Assembly (NCBI RefSeq): GCF_009765705.1
Contig: NZ_LMUX01000016.1
Coordinates: forward strand, 246,837 to 310,836
Reading direction: 5' to 3'
Length of the DNA: 64,000 nt
Source: Burkholderia sp. L27(2015)
GTDB taxonomy: Bacteria; Pseudomonadota; Gammaproteobacteria; Burkholderiales; Burkholderiaceae
Part shown: in pieces, positions 34,510-43,595 of the stretch
How the letters are laid out: each line of letters begins with the position of its first letter
How positions within the stretch are numbered: the stretch's first letter is position 1
The notes under the pieces: model-generated
The model's database searches: none
Seen by the model: only the letters and a program-made list of their open reading frames with translations
Told to the model about the DNA's origin: nothing
Translations under genes and position numbers: made by a program

Positions 34510-36027
34510 ATGACTATTGTTTACGCTGTCGTCGTCGCGGCTGCATGCATCGCACTGCTGATGTTGTGGAGATTTAGACGCATGCCTACTCGTCAGGCGT
34601 TAGCAAGGAGCGATGCGCCTATGAACTTGGACATCGAACTGCCGCAACCCAGGCATGAGAAGTTTCCCTTCTCAACCCATGCCGATGCGACGATCGAGCA
34701 TCAGGCTCTCGGCGTGCCTTCAGAACAGGCCGGCGGCGGTGAGGTACCCAGTTCCCGCCCGTCTTTGCCGCAGACGCGGCTCTCCATTCGAGCACGTCTG
34801 GCGATACTTTCCACCGGGCGCTTGCGTCGCACTGCCTCACGCCATAGGGTGCAGCAGGGTCGCGAGGAATCGCGGCTAGCCATACCCGACGCTGCCGCGC
34901 GACCGACGAAGGACAGCGAAAAATTCCGCGACACACTTGAGTTGTTACCGTTCGCCGTTCTGATGACCGATCAGCATGGTCAGATCGCGTTAGTCAATGC
35001 GGTAACGGAAAAGCTGTTTGGCTATTCCCGAGACGAGTTGATCGGTAAGTCTGTCGACTTGCTGATGCCGGCATGGCAGGCCAACTTCCATGCTGCACGA
35101 CCGGCCGACATGACTTCGTTGCCGTCGGTTCCGGCGGTCGGTAGCACGCTCGACCAGGCCGCGCGACGTGAGGATGGTACCGAGTTTCCGGCGGAAATCA
35201 CCGCCAATCCCATGTCATTGGACGGCGAACCCTATACATTCACTGTTGTCATAGACCGAACCGAGCGATACGAACTACGGCGTAACCGGCAGGAGCTTGC
35301 TCATCTGACGCGCGTTTCTACTCTTGGAGAACTTGCGGGTTCGCTCGCGCACGAGTTGAATCAGCCGCTGACGGCTATTTTGAGCAACGTGCAGGCAGCG
35401 CAGCGCTTCATGGCGACGCAGCCGGTCAACCTCACCGAAGTGCGGGAGATATTGCAGGATATCGTCGCAGATAACCACCGCGCGAGTGAGGTCATCCGCA
35501 AGATTCGCGCGCTTGTCAAGAAGAGTGAATTCGAGGCCGCACCCCTCAGTCTCCTGAGTGTAGTTGGCGATGTTGCACTGCTTGTACACAGCGATGCGAT
35601 CGTGCGCGGGATCCGCGTGTTGCTGAGGATATCCCCCGAATTGCCGGTTGTTCACGGCGATAGAGTGCAGGTACAGCAGGTCGTGCTGAATTTACTTCTT
35701 AACGCATTCGATGCGTTGGAGTCCCGCTCGTCGCACGATCGTGTGGTCGTCGTTGAAGCCACGCACGATAGCGCAGGAATGGTACGTGTCGCCGTGCGCG
35801 ATCGCGGCATGGGCCTCGATGGCGACAAGCTCGACAAACTTTTTATGCCGTTCTTTACTTCCAAGCGCGAAGGATTGGGTCTCGGACTCTCGATCAGCCG
35901 CTCTATCGTAGAAATGCACGGCGGGCGTATTTGGGCGGAAAACAATAAGGATCAAGGCGCCACCTTCTGTTTCACGTTGCCCACCGGAGTCGCGGCGCAG
36001 CGTGCTCGTTCGAGGCACCAGCCATGA
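34510..36027 (+). CDS. PAS-domain sensor histidine kinase (FixL/TodS-like class)
   Basis: A 505-aa kinase. One N-terminal membrane helix (residues 2-20) is followed by a disordered, Arg-rich linker, a PAS domain (about 138-255: LPFAVLMTDQHGQIALVNAVTEKLFGYSRDELIGK), a HisKA domain with the phospho-acceptor His in SLAHELNQPLTAIL (about residue 281) and a HATPase_c domain with N box LNLLLNAFDAL, G1 DRGMGLD and G2 GLGLGLSISRSIV. The H-box form HELNQPL groups it with FixL-type kinases. The PAS domain lacks the obvious haem His of FixL, so oxygen sensing is not assured. It overlaps the next gene by 4 bp (ATGA), so the two are co-translated partners. Confidence 0.92.
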   Translation: MTIVYAVVVAAACIALLMLWRFRRMPTRQALARSDAPMNLDIELPQPRHEKFPFSTHADATIEHQALGVPSEQAGGGEVPSSRPSLPQTRLSIRARLAILSTGRLRRTASRHRVQQGREESRLAIPDAAARPTKDSEKFRDTLELLPFAVLMTDQHGQIALVNAVTEKLFGYSRDELIGKSVDLLMPAWQANFHAARPADMTSLPSVPAVGSTLDQAARREDGTEFPAEITANPMSLDGEPYTFTVVIDRTERYELRRNRQELAHLTRVSTLGELAGSLAHELNQPLTAILSNVQAAQRFMATQPVNLTEVREILQDIVADNHRASEVIRKIRALVKKSEFEAAPLSLLSVVGDVALLVHSDAIVRGIRVLLRISPELPVVHGDRVQVQQVVLNLLLNAFDALESRSSHDRVVVVEATHDSAGMVRVAVRDRGMGLDGDKLDKLFMPFFTSKREGLGLGLSISRSIVEMHGGRIWAENNKDQGATFCFTLPTGVAAQRARSRHQP

Positions 36028-36668
36028 ACGAGGTGACGCCAATTGTCTTCGTGGTCGACGACGACGACTCCGTGCGTCGAGCGTTGATGCGGCTGATCCG
36101 ATCCGCAGGCTACGATGTCGAGGGGTTCGGATCGGCATCCGAGTTCCTTGGATCCGGTCCGCACACAGACCGTACCGCGTGTCTGATACTCGACGTGCAA
36201 CTACCCGACCTCAACGGTCTGGACTTGCAGCACGAGCTCAACGCAGCAAGCGCGTTGCTGCCGATCATCTTCATCACCGGACACGGCGACATCGCGATGA
36301 CCGTGCGCGCAATGAAGGCGGGTGCGACGGATTTTCTGGCCAAGCCGTTCGGAGACACCGATCTCCTGCGCGCAATAGAGACCGCGTTGCGGAACTCTTC
36401 GCAAGCAGTCACGAGTCGTATCGAACTCGATTCGATACGAGATCGTCTGTCGCGCCTCACGCCGCGCGAGCGGGAGGTGCTGGCGCTGCTCGTCCAAGGC
36501 CGGCTTAACAAGCAGGTCGCTTGCGAACTGGGTATCGCCGAAAAGACTATCAAAGTCCACCGTGCCCGCGTCATGGAAAAGATGGAAGCGCACTCGCTGG
36601 TCGAGCTCGCGCGAATCTCCGACAAGGTCGGCATCGCTCTTTCGCGCGCTCAGCACGCGGCTCGCTGA
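36024..36668 (+). CDS. FixJ family two-component response regulator
   Basis: A 214-aa regulator with a receiver domain (residues 6-120; acidic pair Asp 12-13, phospho-acceptor Asp 57 in LILDVQLP, Lys in LAKPFGD) and a LuxR-type helix-turn-helix (residues 142-205: LTPREREVLALLVQGRLNKQVACELGIAEKTIKVHRARVMEKM). Phosphorylated by the kinase whose gene it overlaps, it should bind palindromic operators and activate promoters. Two identical 18-bp palindromes just downstream, before the next two genes, are the obvious candidate sites. Confidence 0.93.
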   Translation: MNEVTPIVFVVDDDDSVRRALMRLIRSAGYDVEGFGSASEFLGSGPHTDRTACLILDVQLPDLNGLDLQHELNAASALLPIIFITGHGDIAMTVRAMKAGATDFLAKPFGDTDLLRAIETALRNSSQAVTSRIELDSIRDRLSRLTPREREVLALLVQGRLNKQVACELGIAEKTIKVHRARVMEKMEAHSLVELARISDKVGIALSRAQHAAR

Positions 36669-36710
36669 ACTACGGGCGGCGCCAGAAACTGTGCCAGCTT
36701 GCGCGCGGAG

Positions 36711-36728
36711 ATTGGACCAAAGTCCAAT
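36711..36728. promoter_or_regulatory. 18-bp palindrome, copy 1 (candidate FixJ-type operator)
   Basis: ATTGGAC-CAAA-GTCCAAT, exact 7-bp arms. A TAATAG box at 36748-36753 would put its centre at about -40 from the start of transcription, a usual place for a response-regulator activator site. It precedes the single-domain receiver gene by 84 bp and is identical to the copy at 37237. Confidence 0.75.
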
Positions 36729-36812
36729 ATCGGGCGACTCCCAACTGTAATAGTCTTAACGTAGCGTCGAATCAGGTTTCGTACTTGGGTACCTGTATGG
36801 GGAACATCCGCT

Positions 36813-37199
36813 ATGAGCAAAGTCAAACCGTTCGTCGCAATCGTGGATGACGACGAATCGGTGAGTCGTGCCATCAAGCGACTGTTGCGTTCCACCGGAC
36901 TCGCATCGGACACGTTCAAGACAGGTGACGATTTCTTAGACATGTTCGATTCCATACCGTCATATCGCCCGGCTTGCATCGTGCTGGACATACAGATGCC
37001 TGGTCTGAACGGACTCGAGGTCCAGCGCAGGCTGTCAGGCAGTGGCATTCCAATCATTTTTATCACCGCGCATGATGAACTCGGCGTTCGCGAGCAGGCC
37101 CTGGCGCTGGGTGCCGCAGCCTATCTGCGTAAGCCATTTAATGACGAGGTTTTTATCAAGGCAGTTAGTACAGCTATCAGTTCGAATATAAAAGCGTAG
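36813..37199 (+). CDS. Single-domain response regulator (receiver only)
   Basis: A 128-aa CheY-like receiver without output domain. It keeps all phosphorylation residues: Asp 12-14, phospho-acceptor Asp 59 in IVLDIQMPGLNG, Thr in IFITAHD and Lys in LRKPFND. It is most similar in layout to the receiver of FixJ-family proteins. Such proteins act as phosphate sinks or shuttle phosphate in a relay, here probably competing with or modulating the adjacent kinase-regulator pair (feedback). It has its own promoter with the palindromic operator. Confidence 0.9.
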   Translation: MSKVKPFVAIVDDDESVSRAIKRLLRSTGLASDTFKTGDDFLDMFDSIPSYRPACIVLDIQMPGLNGLEVQRRLSGSGIPIIFITAHDELGVREQALALGAAAYLRKPFNDEVFIKAVSTAISSNIKA

Positions 37200-37236
37200 T
37201 CGGATCGCGACGCAGCCGAACCGATCTGAAGGCGCT

Positions 37237-37254
37237 ATTGGACCAAAGTCCAAT
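37237..37254. promoter_or_regulatory. 18-bp palindrome, copy 2 (candidate FixJ-type operator)
   Basis: Identical to the sequence at 36711-36728. A CATTAT box at 37277-37282 gives a centre near -43. It lies 104 bp before the SYLF lipoprotein start, so that gene should be in the same regulon as the single-domain receiver. Confidence 0.75.
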
Positions 37255-37358
37255 TGTTTTAAGCGATTCCGTATCTCATTATTTAACTGGCCCGAGAAGA
37301 ATTCTAGGCGGGAGCGCATTTTACTTCGTGACGTCATTTTCTGAATGGAGCACGCATC

Positions 37359-37922
37359 ATGATCAAGTACCTTCGGTTTATCCTCGCGATCCCGCTCTTG
37401 TTGGTCGCGGTAGCCTGTTCGACGAACCCGACTGTTGCCAATGGTGGTGACCCCGAGTTAGAGGCGGCAGCACGTCAGGCACTACAGCAATTATTCGATA
37501 GCACGCCGAAAGCAAAGGATATCCAGTACCAGGCGAAAGCCGTGGTCGTATTTCCGAGCGTCGTCAAGGCTGGGCTGTTAGTCGGTGCAGAAGGCGGAAA
37601 AGGCGTGATGTTTGCTCCGAACGGCAAGGTCATCGGGTATTACCGAATCCGCGGGGTGTCATACGGGCTGCAAGCCGGTGCACAAAGCTATTCGCAGGCG
37701 ATGTTTCTTATGACCGACTCGGCAATCCAGCAGCTCACGAGTAACACCGGATTGTCCGTTGGTATGGGACCGAGCGTCGTGTTGGTGGATAAGGGAATGG
37801 CCAGGTCGATGACAACAACGACCTTGCAATCCGACGTCTATGCCTTCATTTTTGGCCAGGAGGGTTTGATGGCTGGTCTTGGCCTTCAAGGACAGAGGAT
37901 TGTTAAGTTCGATGACCAATGA
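37359..37922 (+). CDS. SYLF (Ysc84) domain lipoprotein
   Basis: A 187-aa lipoprotein: signal sequence MIKYLRFILAIPLLLVAVAC with the lipidated Cys 20, then a SYLF lipid-binding domain (residues 35-185: FPSVVKAGLLVGAEGGKGVMF; GVSYGLQAGAQSYSQAMFLMTD). SYLF domains bind phosphoinositides in eukaryotes; the bacterial members are periplasmic and their role is unclear, perhaps in envelope lipid handling. The gene carries the palindromic operator upstream and leads to envelope genes, so it may be an envelope-stress effector of the two-component system. Confidence 0.9.
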   Translation: MIKYLRFILAIPLLLVAVACSTNPTVANGGDPELEAAARQALQQLFDSTPKAKDIQYQAKAVVVFPSVVKAGLLVGAEGGKGVMFAPNGKVIGYYRIRGVSYGLQAGAQSYSQAMFLMTDSAIQQLTSNTGLSVGMGPSVVLVDKGMARSMTTTTLQSDVYAFIFGQEGLMAGLGLQGQRIVKFDDQ

Positions 37923-38111
37923 CGTGCGCAGTTTGCCCGTGCAGCCAGCGCCGCCGATCCTGCGACGTGAATCGCTTCGGTAGTGCACGCGCAGGTTGCA
38001 CGATCTGGCAACCTGCGCGCAGGCACCGGGACATCGATCGCGCGTTGCGCAGACATTGACCGCCGGTAGCCGGTAAAGAGCTCGGCCGTAGAACATTGAG
38101 GGCCCCAAGCC

Positions 38112-38588
38112 ATGCAACGAATGCAGCGAATCGCAATGGGTTTAGCGGTATGGGCGCTGACGTTCGCGGCGGCCGCGCAGCAGCCCATTATCTATCCGGC
38201 CAGGGGGCAGAGCGCGCAGAAGCAAAATACAGACACCGCGGAATGCCAATTGTGGGCGAAGCAAACGACAGGGGTCGATCCCGTTGCGATAGCGCAGCAG
38301 GGGGCGAACCAGCCGGCAGCTCCACAGCAGCAAGGGGGCATGCTCAGGGGGGCGGCCGGCGGCGCCGCGTTGGGTGCGATGGGCGGTGCAATCGCAGGCG
38401 ATGCGGGTAAGGGTGCGGCCATTGGTGCGGTTACAGGGACGGTGATCGGAGGCATGCGCCAGCGCCGCAGGAACGAGGCGGCTGCCGGCCAACAACAAGC
38501 GAACAATCAACAGGCCTCGCAGCAGATGGCGACTTTCAGCCGGGCGGTGGCCGCGTGCATGACGGGCCGGGGATACACCGTTCAGTAA
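38112..38588 (+). CDS. Exported glycine-zipper protein
   Basis: A 158-aa protein with a signal peptide (MGLAVWALTFAAAAQ) and a glycine-zipper hairpin at residues 78-115 (GAAGGAALGAMGGAIAGDAGKGAAIGAVTGTVIGG), which inserts into or spans a membrane. Flanking Gln/Ala-rich segments are probably disordered, and two Cys (about 45 and 149) could form a disulfide. Similar proteins sit in the outer membrane or periplasm as stress proteins. It is followed 31 bp later by another exported protein. Confidence 0.8.
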   Translation: MQRMQRIAMGLAVWALTFAAAAQQPIIYPARGQSAQKQNTDTAECQLWAKQTTGVDPVAIAQQGANQPAAPQQQGGMLRGAAGGAALGAMGGAIAGDAGKGAAIGAVTGTVIGGMRQRRRNEAAAGQQQANNQQASQQMATFSRAVAACMTGRGYTVQ

Positions 38589-38619
38589 AGTCGAAGGCGC
38601 AGCCAGCGGAGATGCAAGC

Positions 38620-39018
38620 ATGATGACCAGACTAAGGCGAACAGCGTTGGCGACTGCGTTGCTCTGCTCGGCGACGGGGGTACTCGGCGCTGACTTCGAC
38701 GGCAGCAAACCGCTGATATGTGCGACCGTGGACGCACACGCCTGCGACCCGGGCGAAGTCTGCCTTCACGTCTTGCCGGACAGCATCGGCATGCCGGAGT
38801 TCATGCGTATCGACTTCGCGAAGAAGGCCATCGTCGGACCCAAGCGCACGACAGAGATCCGCTATACGGACAAAAGTGCGGATCAGGTGTTGCTGCAGGG
38901 AACCGAACTCGGCTACGCATGGACCATCGCACTCGACACGGCCGACGGCTCAATGACACTGACGCTGGTGAGTCGTGACGACGCGTTCGTGGTTTTTGGC
39001 CATTGCATACCGCCATAG
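38620..39018 (+). CDS. Exported protein of unknown function
   Basis: A 132-aa protein with a signal peptide (RTALATALLCSATGVLGA) and a soluble domain with four Cys (ICATVDAHACDPGEVC and the last HCIPP), likely two disulfides in the periplasm. I do not know the family. GGAG stands 8 bp before the first ATG; a second ATG follows directly. It lies 31 bp after the glycine-zipper gene and 66 bp before the RND pump operon, so it may be transcribed with either. Confidence 0.75.
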   Translation: MMTRLRRTALATALLCSATGVLGADFDGSKPLICATVDAHACDPGEVCLHVLPDSIGMPEFMRIDFAKKAIVGPKRTTEIRYTDKSADQVLLQGTELGYAWTIALDTADGSMTLTLVSRDDAFVVFGHCIPP

Positions 39019-39084
39019 CGGGCTGCGTTGCCGGTCGTGCTCACGTTGTGTTCCAAGTGTCCGAGTTCCCAGTGGGAGACTCAC

Positions 39085-40338
39085 ATGGTGATGTCAGCTT
39101 CGCGGATCGAGAACGTCGATGCCAACTGCGCGTGCAACCGCGCCTGGTTACGGTTCGTATTTGCCGCCGCGACTTTGGTGTTGCTCGCGGCTTGCCACAA
39201 GGAAGCCACCGAGATTCCGCGGCAAGCGGTTGACGTAACGGTTATGACGGTCGAGCCGCATGATACGCCGGTCGACTTCGAATTCACCGCTCAGACAGAA
39301 AGTTCGCGCGAAGTCCAGATTCGCGCACGTGTCGACGGCTTCCTGGACAAACGGGTCTATACCGAGGGTCAACTGGTGCATACCGGGCAGACGCTCTTCC
39401 TGATGGACCCCAAACCATTCGAAGCAACGCTGCAGTCGGCCCAGGGCCAGCTAGCGCAGCAGCAAGCCCGGCTCACTGTGACGAAAGCCAATCTTGCTCG
39501 CGTGATCCCACTCGTCGCACAGAACGCACTGAGCCAGAAGGACCGTGATGACGCGATCGGCAATGAAAAGGAGGCTGAAGCCGCCGTGATCGCTGCCAAA
39601 GGCCAGGTACAGACCGCACAGCTCAATCTTAGCTATACCACGATCAAGTCTCCGCTCACGGGCTTGTCAAGCTTGGCGCAACAGCAGGATGGCAGCTACG
39701 TGACGACCGCAAATGGGCTCCTGACTACCGTGTACCAACTCGACCCGATGTGGGTGAACTTCAGCATTTCCGAGAATGAGTTATTGGCATACCGCGACCA
39801 GATCGATAAAAAGCAATTGCGGTTTCCGACGAATGACGATTTCGAGGTCACGGTCGTGCTCGCCGATGGCAGCATTTTCCCGTCTCGCGGTCACATCAAC
39901 TTCACCAATCCTGCGTTCAGCGCGCAAACCGGCACCTTTCTCGTGCGGGCGTCGTTCCCCAATCCGCAAGGGAGTTTGCGCCCAGGACAGTTCGTGCGCG
40001 CACGGGTTTCCGGCGCGGTGCGTCCGAACGCAATCCTCGTGCCGCAGCGTGCGGTGTTGCAAGGTTCGAAGAGTCATTTTGTCTGGGTCGTCGACAACGA
40101 CTCGAAAGGCCATCAACGCGTGGTCGAAACTGGCGAGTGGCATGGCGACGACTGGTTCATCATCGACGGGCTGAAGCCTGGTGAGCGCATAGTTGTCGAT
40201 GGCGCGATTCGCGTCGTTGCCGACACGCCCTTAAAGATTACCCAGGCGCCGCCTGCAACGCCGAGTGCCACCGATGGGCGGCCGGGCGAAGCACCGACTC
40301 TGGTACAGCGTCAGCCCGACCACACTGCGACGAACTGA
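39085..40338 (+). CDS. RND efflux system periplasmic adaptor lipoprotein
   Basis: A 417-aa HlyD/MexA-type membrane fusion protein that joins the inner-membrane pump to the outer-membrane channel. A lipoprotein signal ends LVLLAACHKE (lipidated Cys about residue 33). The lipoyl half-motifs flank an alpha-helical hairpin (VRARVDGFLDK-type RARVDGFLDKRVYTEG; SYTTIKSPLTG), followed by beta-barrel and membrane-proximal domains (GQFVRARVSG; VLVPQRAV-type ILVPQRAVLQG). GGGAG precedes the ATG at 39085. First gene of an efflux-plus-Pqi operon; the pump permease starts 13 bp downstream. Confidence 0.93.
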   Translation: MVMSASRIENVDANCACNRAWLRFVFAAATLVLLAACHKEATEIPRQAVDVTVMTVEPHDTPVDFEFTAQTESSREVQIRARVDGFLDKRVYTEGQLVHTGQTLFLMDPKPFEATLQSAQGQLAQQQARLTVTKANLARVIPLVAQNALSQKDRDDAIGNEKEAEAAVIAAKGQVQTAQLNLSYTTIKSPLTGLSSLAQQQDGSYVTTANGLLTTVYQLDPMWVNFSISENELLAYRDQIDKKQLRFPTNDDFEVTVVLADGSIFPSRGHINFTNPAFSAQTGTFLVRASFPNPQGSLRPGQFVRARVSGAVRPNAILVPQRAVLQGSKSHFVWVVDNDSKGHQRVVETGEWHGDDWFIIDGLKPGERIVVDGAIRVVADTPLKITQAPPATPSATDGRPGEAPTLVQRQPDHTATN

Positions 40339-40351
40339 CCGGGCGGCCGAA

Positions 40352-43300
40352 ATGAACATTTCCCGCTTCTGCATCGATCGGCCGATTTTCGCATCGGTCA
40401 TTTCGATCATCATTGTGCTCGGCGGCACGTTGTCGATGCTCAGTCTGCCGATCGCGCAGTATCCCGACATCACGCCGCCCCAGATCACGATTTCCGCCAG
40501 TTACCCCGGTGCGACCGGGGACGTGGTCGCAAACAATGTCGCCGCACCGATCGAGCAACAGGTCAACGGCGCGGACAACATGATCTACATGAACTCGTCG
40601 AGTTCATCGACGGGCAACTATACGCTCAATGTCTATTTCCAGATTGGCACCAACCCCGAGCTTGCGCAGGTCGACGTGCAAAATCGCGTGAACTTGGCGT
40701 TGCCGCAATTGCCACAATCGGTGCAGGCGCAGGGCATACAAGTGCAGAAAAAGTCGTCGGCGTTCATGATGGTCATCGCCATCTATTCGCCCACAGAACG
40801 CTACGACCCGACCTATATCGCCAACTACGCGAACATCTACGTGCTCGATGCGTTGAAGCGCGTGCCCGGCGCCAATCAGTCGAGCATTTTCGGCACGCCC
40901 GACTACGCGATGCGTATCTGGCTCAAACCTGATCGCATGGCACAACTCGGCGTCACGGCCTCCGACGTGCAGAAGGCTGTCGCCAACCAGAACCAACAGT
41001 TCGCGGTTGGCAGCATCGGCCAGTCGCCGACCGGCACCCCGGTCGAGCAGTCATTCGCGGTAACAACCACCGGCCGGCTGACCGATCCGGCGGAATTCGA
41101 CAACATCATCATCCGAGCGGCGAACAATGGCGCTGCGATTGTGCGCCTCAGGGACATCGGCCGGGCCCAACTCGGTCAAAAGGACTACTCGATCCGCAGC
41201 AAGTTTCAAGGTAAGCCGGCGACGATCATCGCCGTGTATCAGCAGCCAGGCGCGAATGCGCTCGACGTGTCCAAGCAGGTGCACGCAACACTCCAGGAGA
41301 TGAAAAAGTCATTTCCCGAAGGCCTGGATTACGACATCGCGATGGACACGACCGACTTCACACGCGCGTCGATCTCGGACGTCATTCATACATTCTTCGA
41401 AGCGCTCGTGCTGGTCGTGATCGTGGTCTATGTGTTCCTGCAGAGCTTTCGCGCCACGTTGATTCCGGTGCTCGCCGTGCCGGTGTCGATTCTCGGAACC
41501 TTCATGGGCATGCTCGCCCTGGGCTTTTCGATCAACATGCTGACGCTGTTCGGCATGGTGCTAGCCATCGGCATCGTGGTGGACGACGCAATCGTCGTGG
41601 TCGAAAACGTCGAGCGGAACATGAACGTCCACAAGCTGAGTCCGAAGGACGCCGCCAAACGCGCGATGGACGAGGTCTCCGGCCCGGTCGTGGCAATCGT
41701 GCTCGTGCTATGCGCGGTGTTCGTGCCGGTGGCATTTCTGGGCGGCATCACCGGACAGCTATACAAGCAGTTCGCCATCACCATTGCGATCTCGGTGGTG
41801 TTCTCGGGGCTGGTTGCGCTTACGCTCTCACCGGCGCTGGCAGCCTTGCTGCTGAAACCTGGACACCATGAAAAAAAGGGCTTCTTCAGATGGTTCGATA
41901 ACGCGTTCGGACGGATGACTGCGGGCTACACGCGCATGGTAAAGCTGGTCATCAAGCGCTTTGTGGTGGCCTTGTTGCTGTTCGCCGGGATGATCGCGCT
42001 CGCGGTCATCATGATGAGGTCTATCCCGACGTCGTTTCTCCCGCCGGAGGACCAAGGCTACTTACTCGGTGCGGTCATCATGCCGGACGCGGCTAGCCTG
42101 GACCGCACCGGGGGAGTCTCGCAGCGCGTGACCGACTATTTCATGAAGCAGGCGGCCGTGAGCAGCGTCACGGTGGTCGACGGGTACAGTCTGCTGGACA
42201 GTCAGAACAAGAACAACGCGTCGACATTTTTTATCGGCTTCAAGAGTTTCGACGAGCGCTACAAGTTCGCCAACATCAAGACGCAGAACGCACGGGCGGT
42301 CCTGATCAAGGCGTACGAAAATTTCGCCAGCGTGCAGGAGGGGATCATCTTGCCAGTCAACCCTCCGTCGATTCCGGGGCTCGGAACGACTGGCGGTACG
42401 GAGATGTGGATACAGAGCAAAGGGGACGCCACCATTCCTCAACTCGCGGGTGTGGTGAATGACTTCCTGGCGAAAGCGAAACAGCGGCCCGAACTGGCTC
42501 GCGTCACCTCGACGTTCAATGCGTCGTCTCAGCAACTGCTGGTCAACGTGGACCGAGACAAGGCGGAAACGCTGGGGGTTCCGATCGAGGAAGTGTATGG
42601 CGCGATGCAGACCATGTTCGGCTCGCTGTATGTGTCGCAGTTCAACCGTTCGAGCCGGCTATGGCAGGTCATCCTGCAAGCGGAGCCGTCGTATCGGCTC
42701 AAGCCCCAGGACCTCGACCAGATCTTCGTGCGTGGCAAGACGGGCAGCATGGTCCCGCTCAAAGCGGTGGTGACCACGCAATTTGTCACCGGTCCCGATC
42801 TGGTGACGCGCTTCAACAATTTCCCTGCGGTCAAGATTACAGCCAACGCGGCGCCGGGCTACAGCTCGGGACAAGTCCTGTCCACGCTCCAGGAGGTCGC
42901 CGACGAGGTAATGCCACCGGGTTATGACGTCGCGTGGAGCGGCGAAGCCTACGAAGCGAGGCAGGCGGGTGGCACGTCCGGGCTCGTGTTCGTGTTCGGC
43001 CTGGTCATGGTGTTCCTGATTCTCGCCGCGCAGTACGAGAAGTGGAGTTTGCCGTTCGGCGTGCTGATGGCGGTGCCGTTCGCGCTGTTTGGCGCGTTGC
43101 TCGCCATCCTGCTTCGCGGCCTTGAAAACGACGTCTACTTCCAGATCGGCCTGACGATGCTGGTCGCGCTGGCCGCCAAGAACGCGATCTTGATCTTCGA
43201 GTTCGCGGTGCTGAACCGTGAGTCGGGGGAGTCGGTCTACGACGCCGCGATCACGGCGGCGACCGAACGGCTGCGCCCGATCGTGATGACGTCCCTCGCC

Positions 43301-43594
43301 TTCATCCTTGGCTGTGTGCCGCTCGCCATCGCGCTCGGTGCGTCGGCGAACAGCCGCCATTCGATCGGCACAGGTGTCATTGGGGGCATGCTTGGCGCCA
43401 CGGCGATTGCGGTGTTCTTTATCCCGATGTTCTTCTATGTGCTCGAAACGATGTCGGAGAAGCGCAGCGGCGGCAAGAAGACCCCGGGTCCGACGGCGAG
43501 CCCGCCGGATGCAGGGTCACCGGGCTCCGCGAGTTCGGGTTCAGGCTCAGGCGCGCCGACGGTCACGCCGTCTGCCAGACACGAGGGCGACTGA
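40352..43594 (+). CDS. RND multidrug efflux permease (HAE1/AcrB type)
   Basis: A 1080-aa, 12-helix proton-driven pump of the AcrB/MexB family, exporting lipophilic drugs or lipids from the inner membrane and periplasm. It begins MNISRFCIDRPIFASVISIIIVLGG. The proton-relay residues are present: Asp 411 and Asp 412 in GIVVDDAIVVVENVERNM and Lys 943 in LAAKNAILIFEFAV, equivalent to Asp 407/408 and Lys 940 of AcrB. The duplicated 6+6 helix plan with large periplasmic loops is complete. The C-terminal tail (GSASSGSGSGAPT) is low complexity. The outer-membrane factor starts one base after its stop. Confidence 0.96.
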   Translation: MNISRFCIDRPIFASVISIIIVLGGTLSMLSLPIAQYPDITPPQITISASYPGATGDVVANNVAAPIEQQVNGADNMIYMNSSSSSTGNYTLNVYFQIGTNPELAQVDVQNRVNLALPQLPQSVQAQGIQVQKKSSAFMMVIAIYSPTERYDPTYIANYANIYVLDALKRVPGANQSSIFGTPDYAMRIWLKPDRMAQLGVTASDVQKAVANQNQQFAVGSIGQSPTGTPVEQSFAVTTTGRLTDPAEFDNIIIRAANNGAAIVRLRDIGRAQLGQKDYSIRSKFQGKPATIIAVYQQPGANALDVSKQVHATLQEMKKSFPEGLDYDIAMDTTDFTRASISDVIHTFFEALVLVVIVVYVFLQSFRATLIPVLAVPVSILGTFMGMLALGFSINMLTLFGMVLAIGIVVDDAIVVVENVERNMNVHKLSPKDAAKRAMDEVSGPVVAIVLVLCAVFVPVAFLGGITGQLYKQFAITIAISVVFSGLVALTLSPALAALLLKPGHHEKKGFFRWFDNAFGRMTAGYTRMVKLVIKRFVVALLLFAGMIALAVIMMRSIPTSFLPPEDQGYLLGAVIMPDAASLDRTGGVSQRVTDYFMKQAAVSSVTVVDGYSLLDSQNKNNASTFFIGFKSFDERYKFANIKTQNARAVLIKAYENFASVQEGIILPVNPPSIPGLGTTGGTEMWIQSKGDATIPQLAGVVNDFLAKAKQRPELARVTSTFNASSQQLLVNVDRDKAETLGVPIEEVYGAMQTMFGSLYVSQFNRSSRLWQVILQAEPSYRLKPQDLDQIFVRGKTGSMVPLKAVVTTQFVTGPDLVTRFNNFPAVKITANAAPGYSSGQVLSTLQEVADEVMPPGYDVAWSGEAYEARQAGGTSGLVFVFGLVMVFLILAAQYEKWSLPFGVLMAVPFALFGALLAILLRGLENDVYFQIGLTMLVALAAKNAILIFEFAVLNRESGESVYDAAITAATERLRPIVMTSLAFILGCVPLAIALGASANSRHSIGTGVIGGMLGATAIAVFFIPMFFYVLETMSEKRSGGKKTPGPTASPPDAGSPGSASSGSGSGAPTVTPSARHEGD

Positions 43595-43595
43595 C

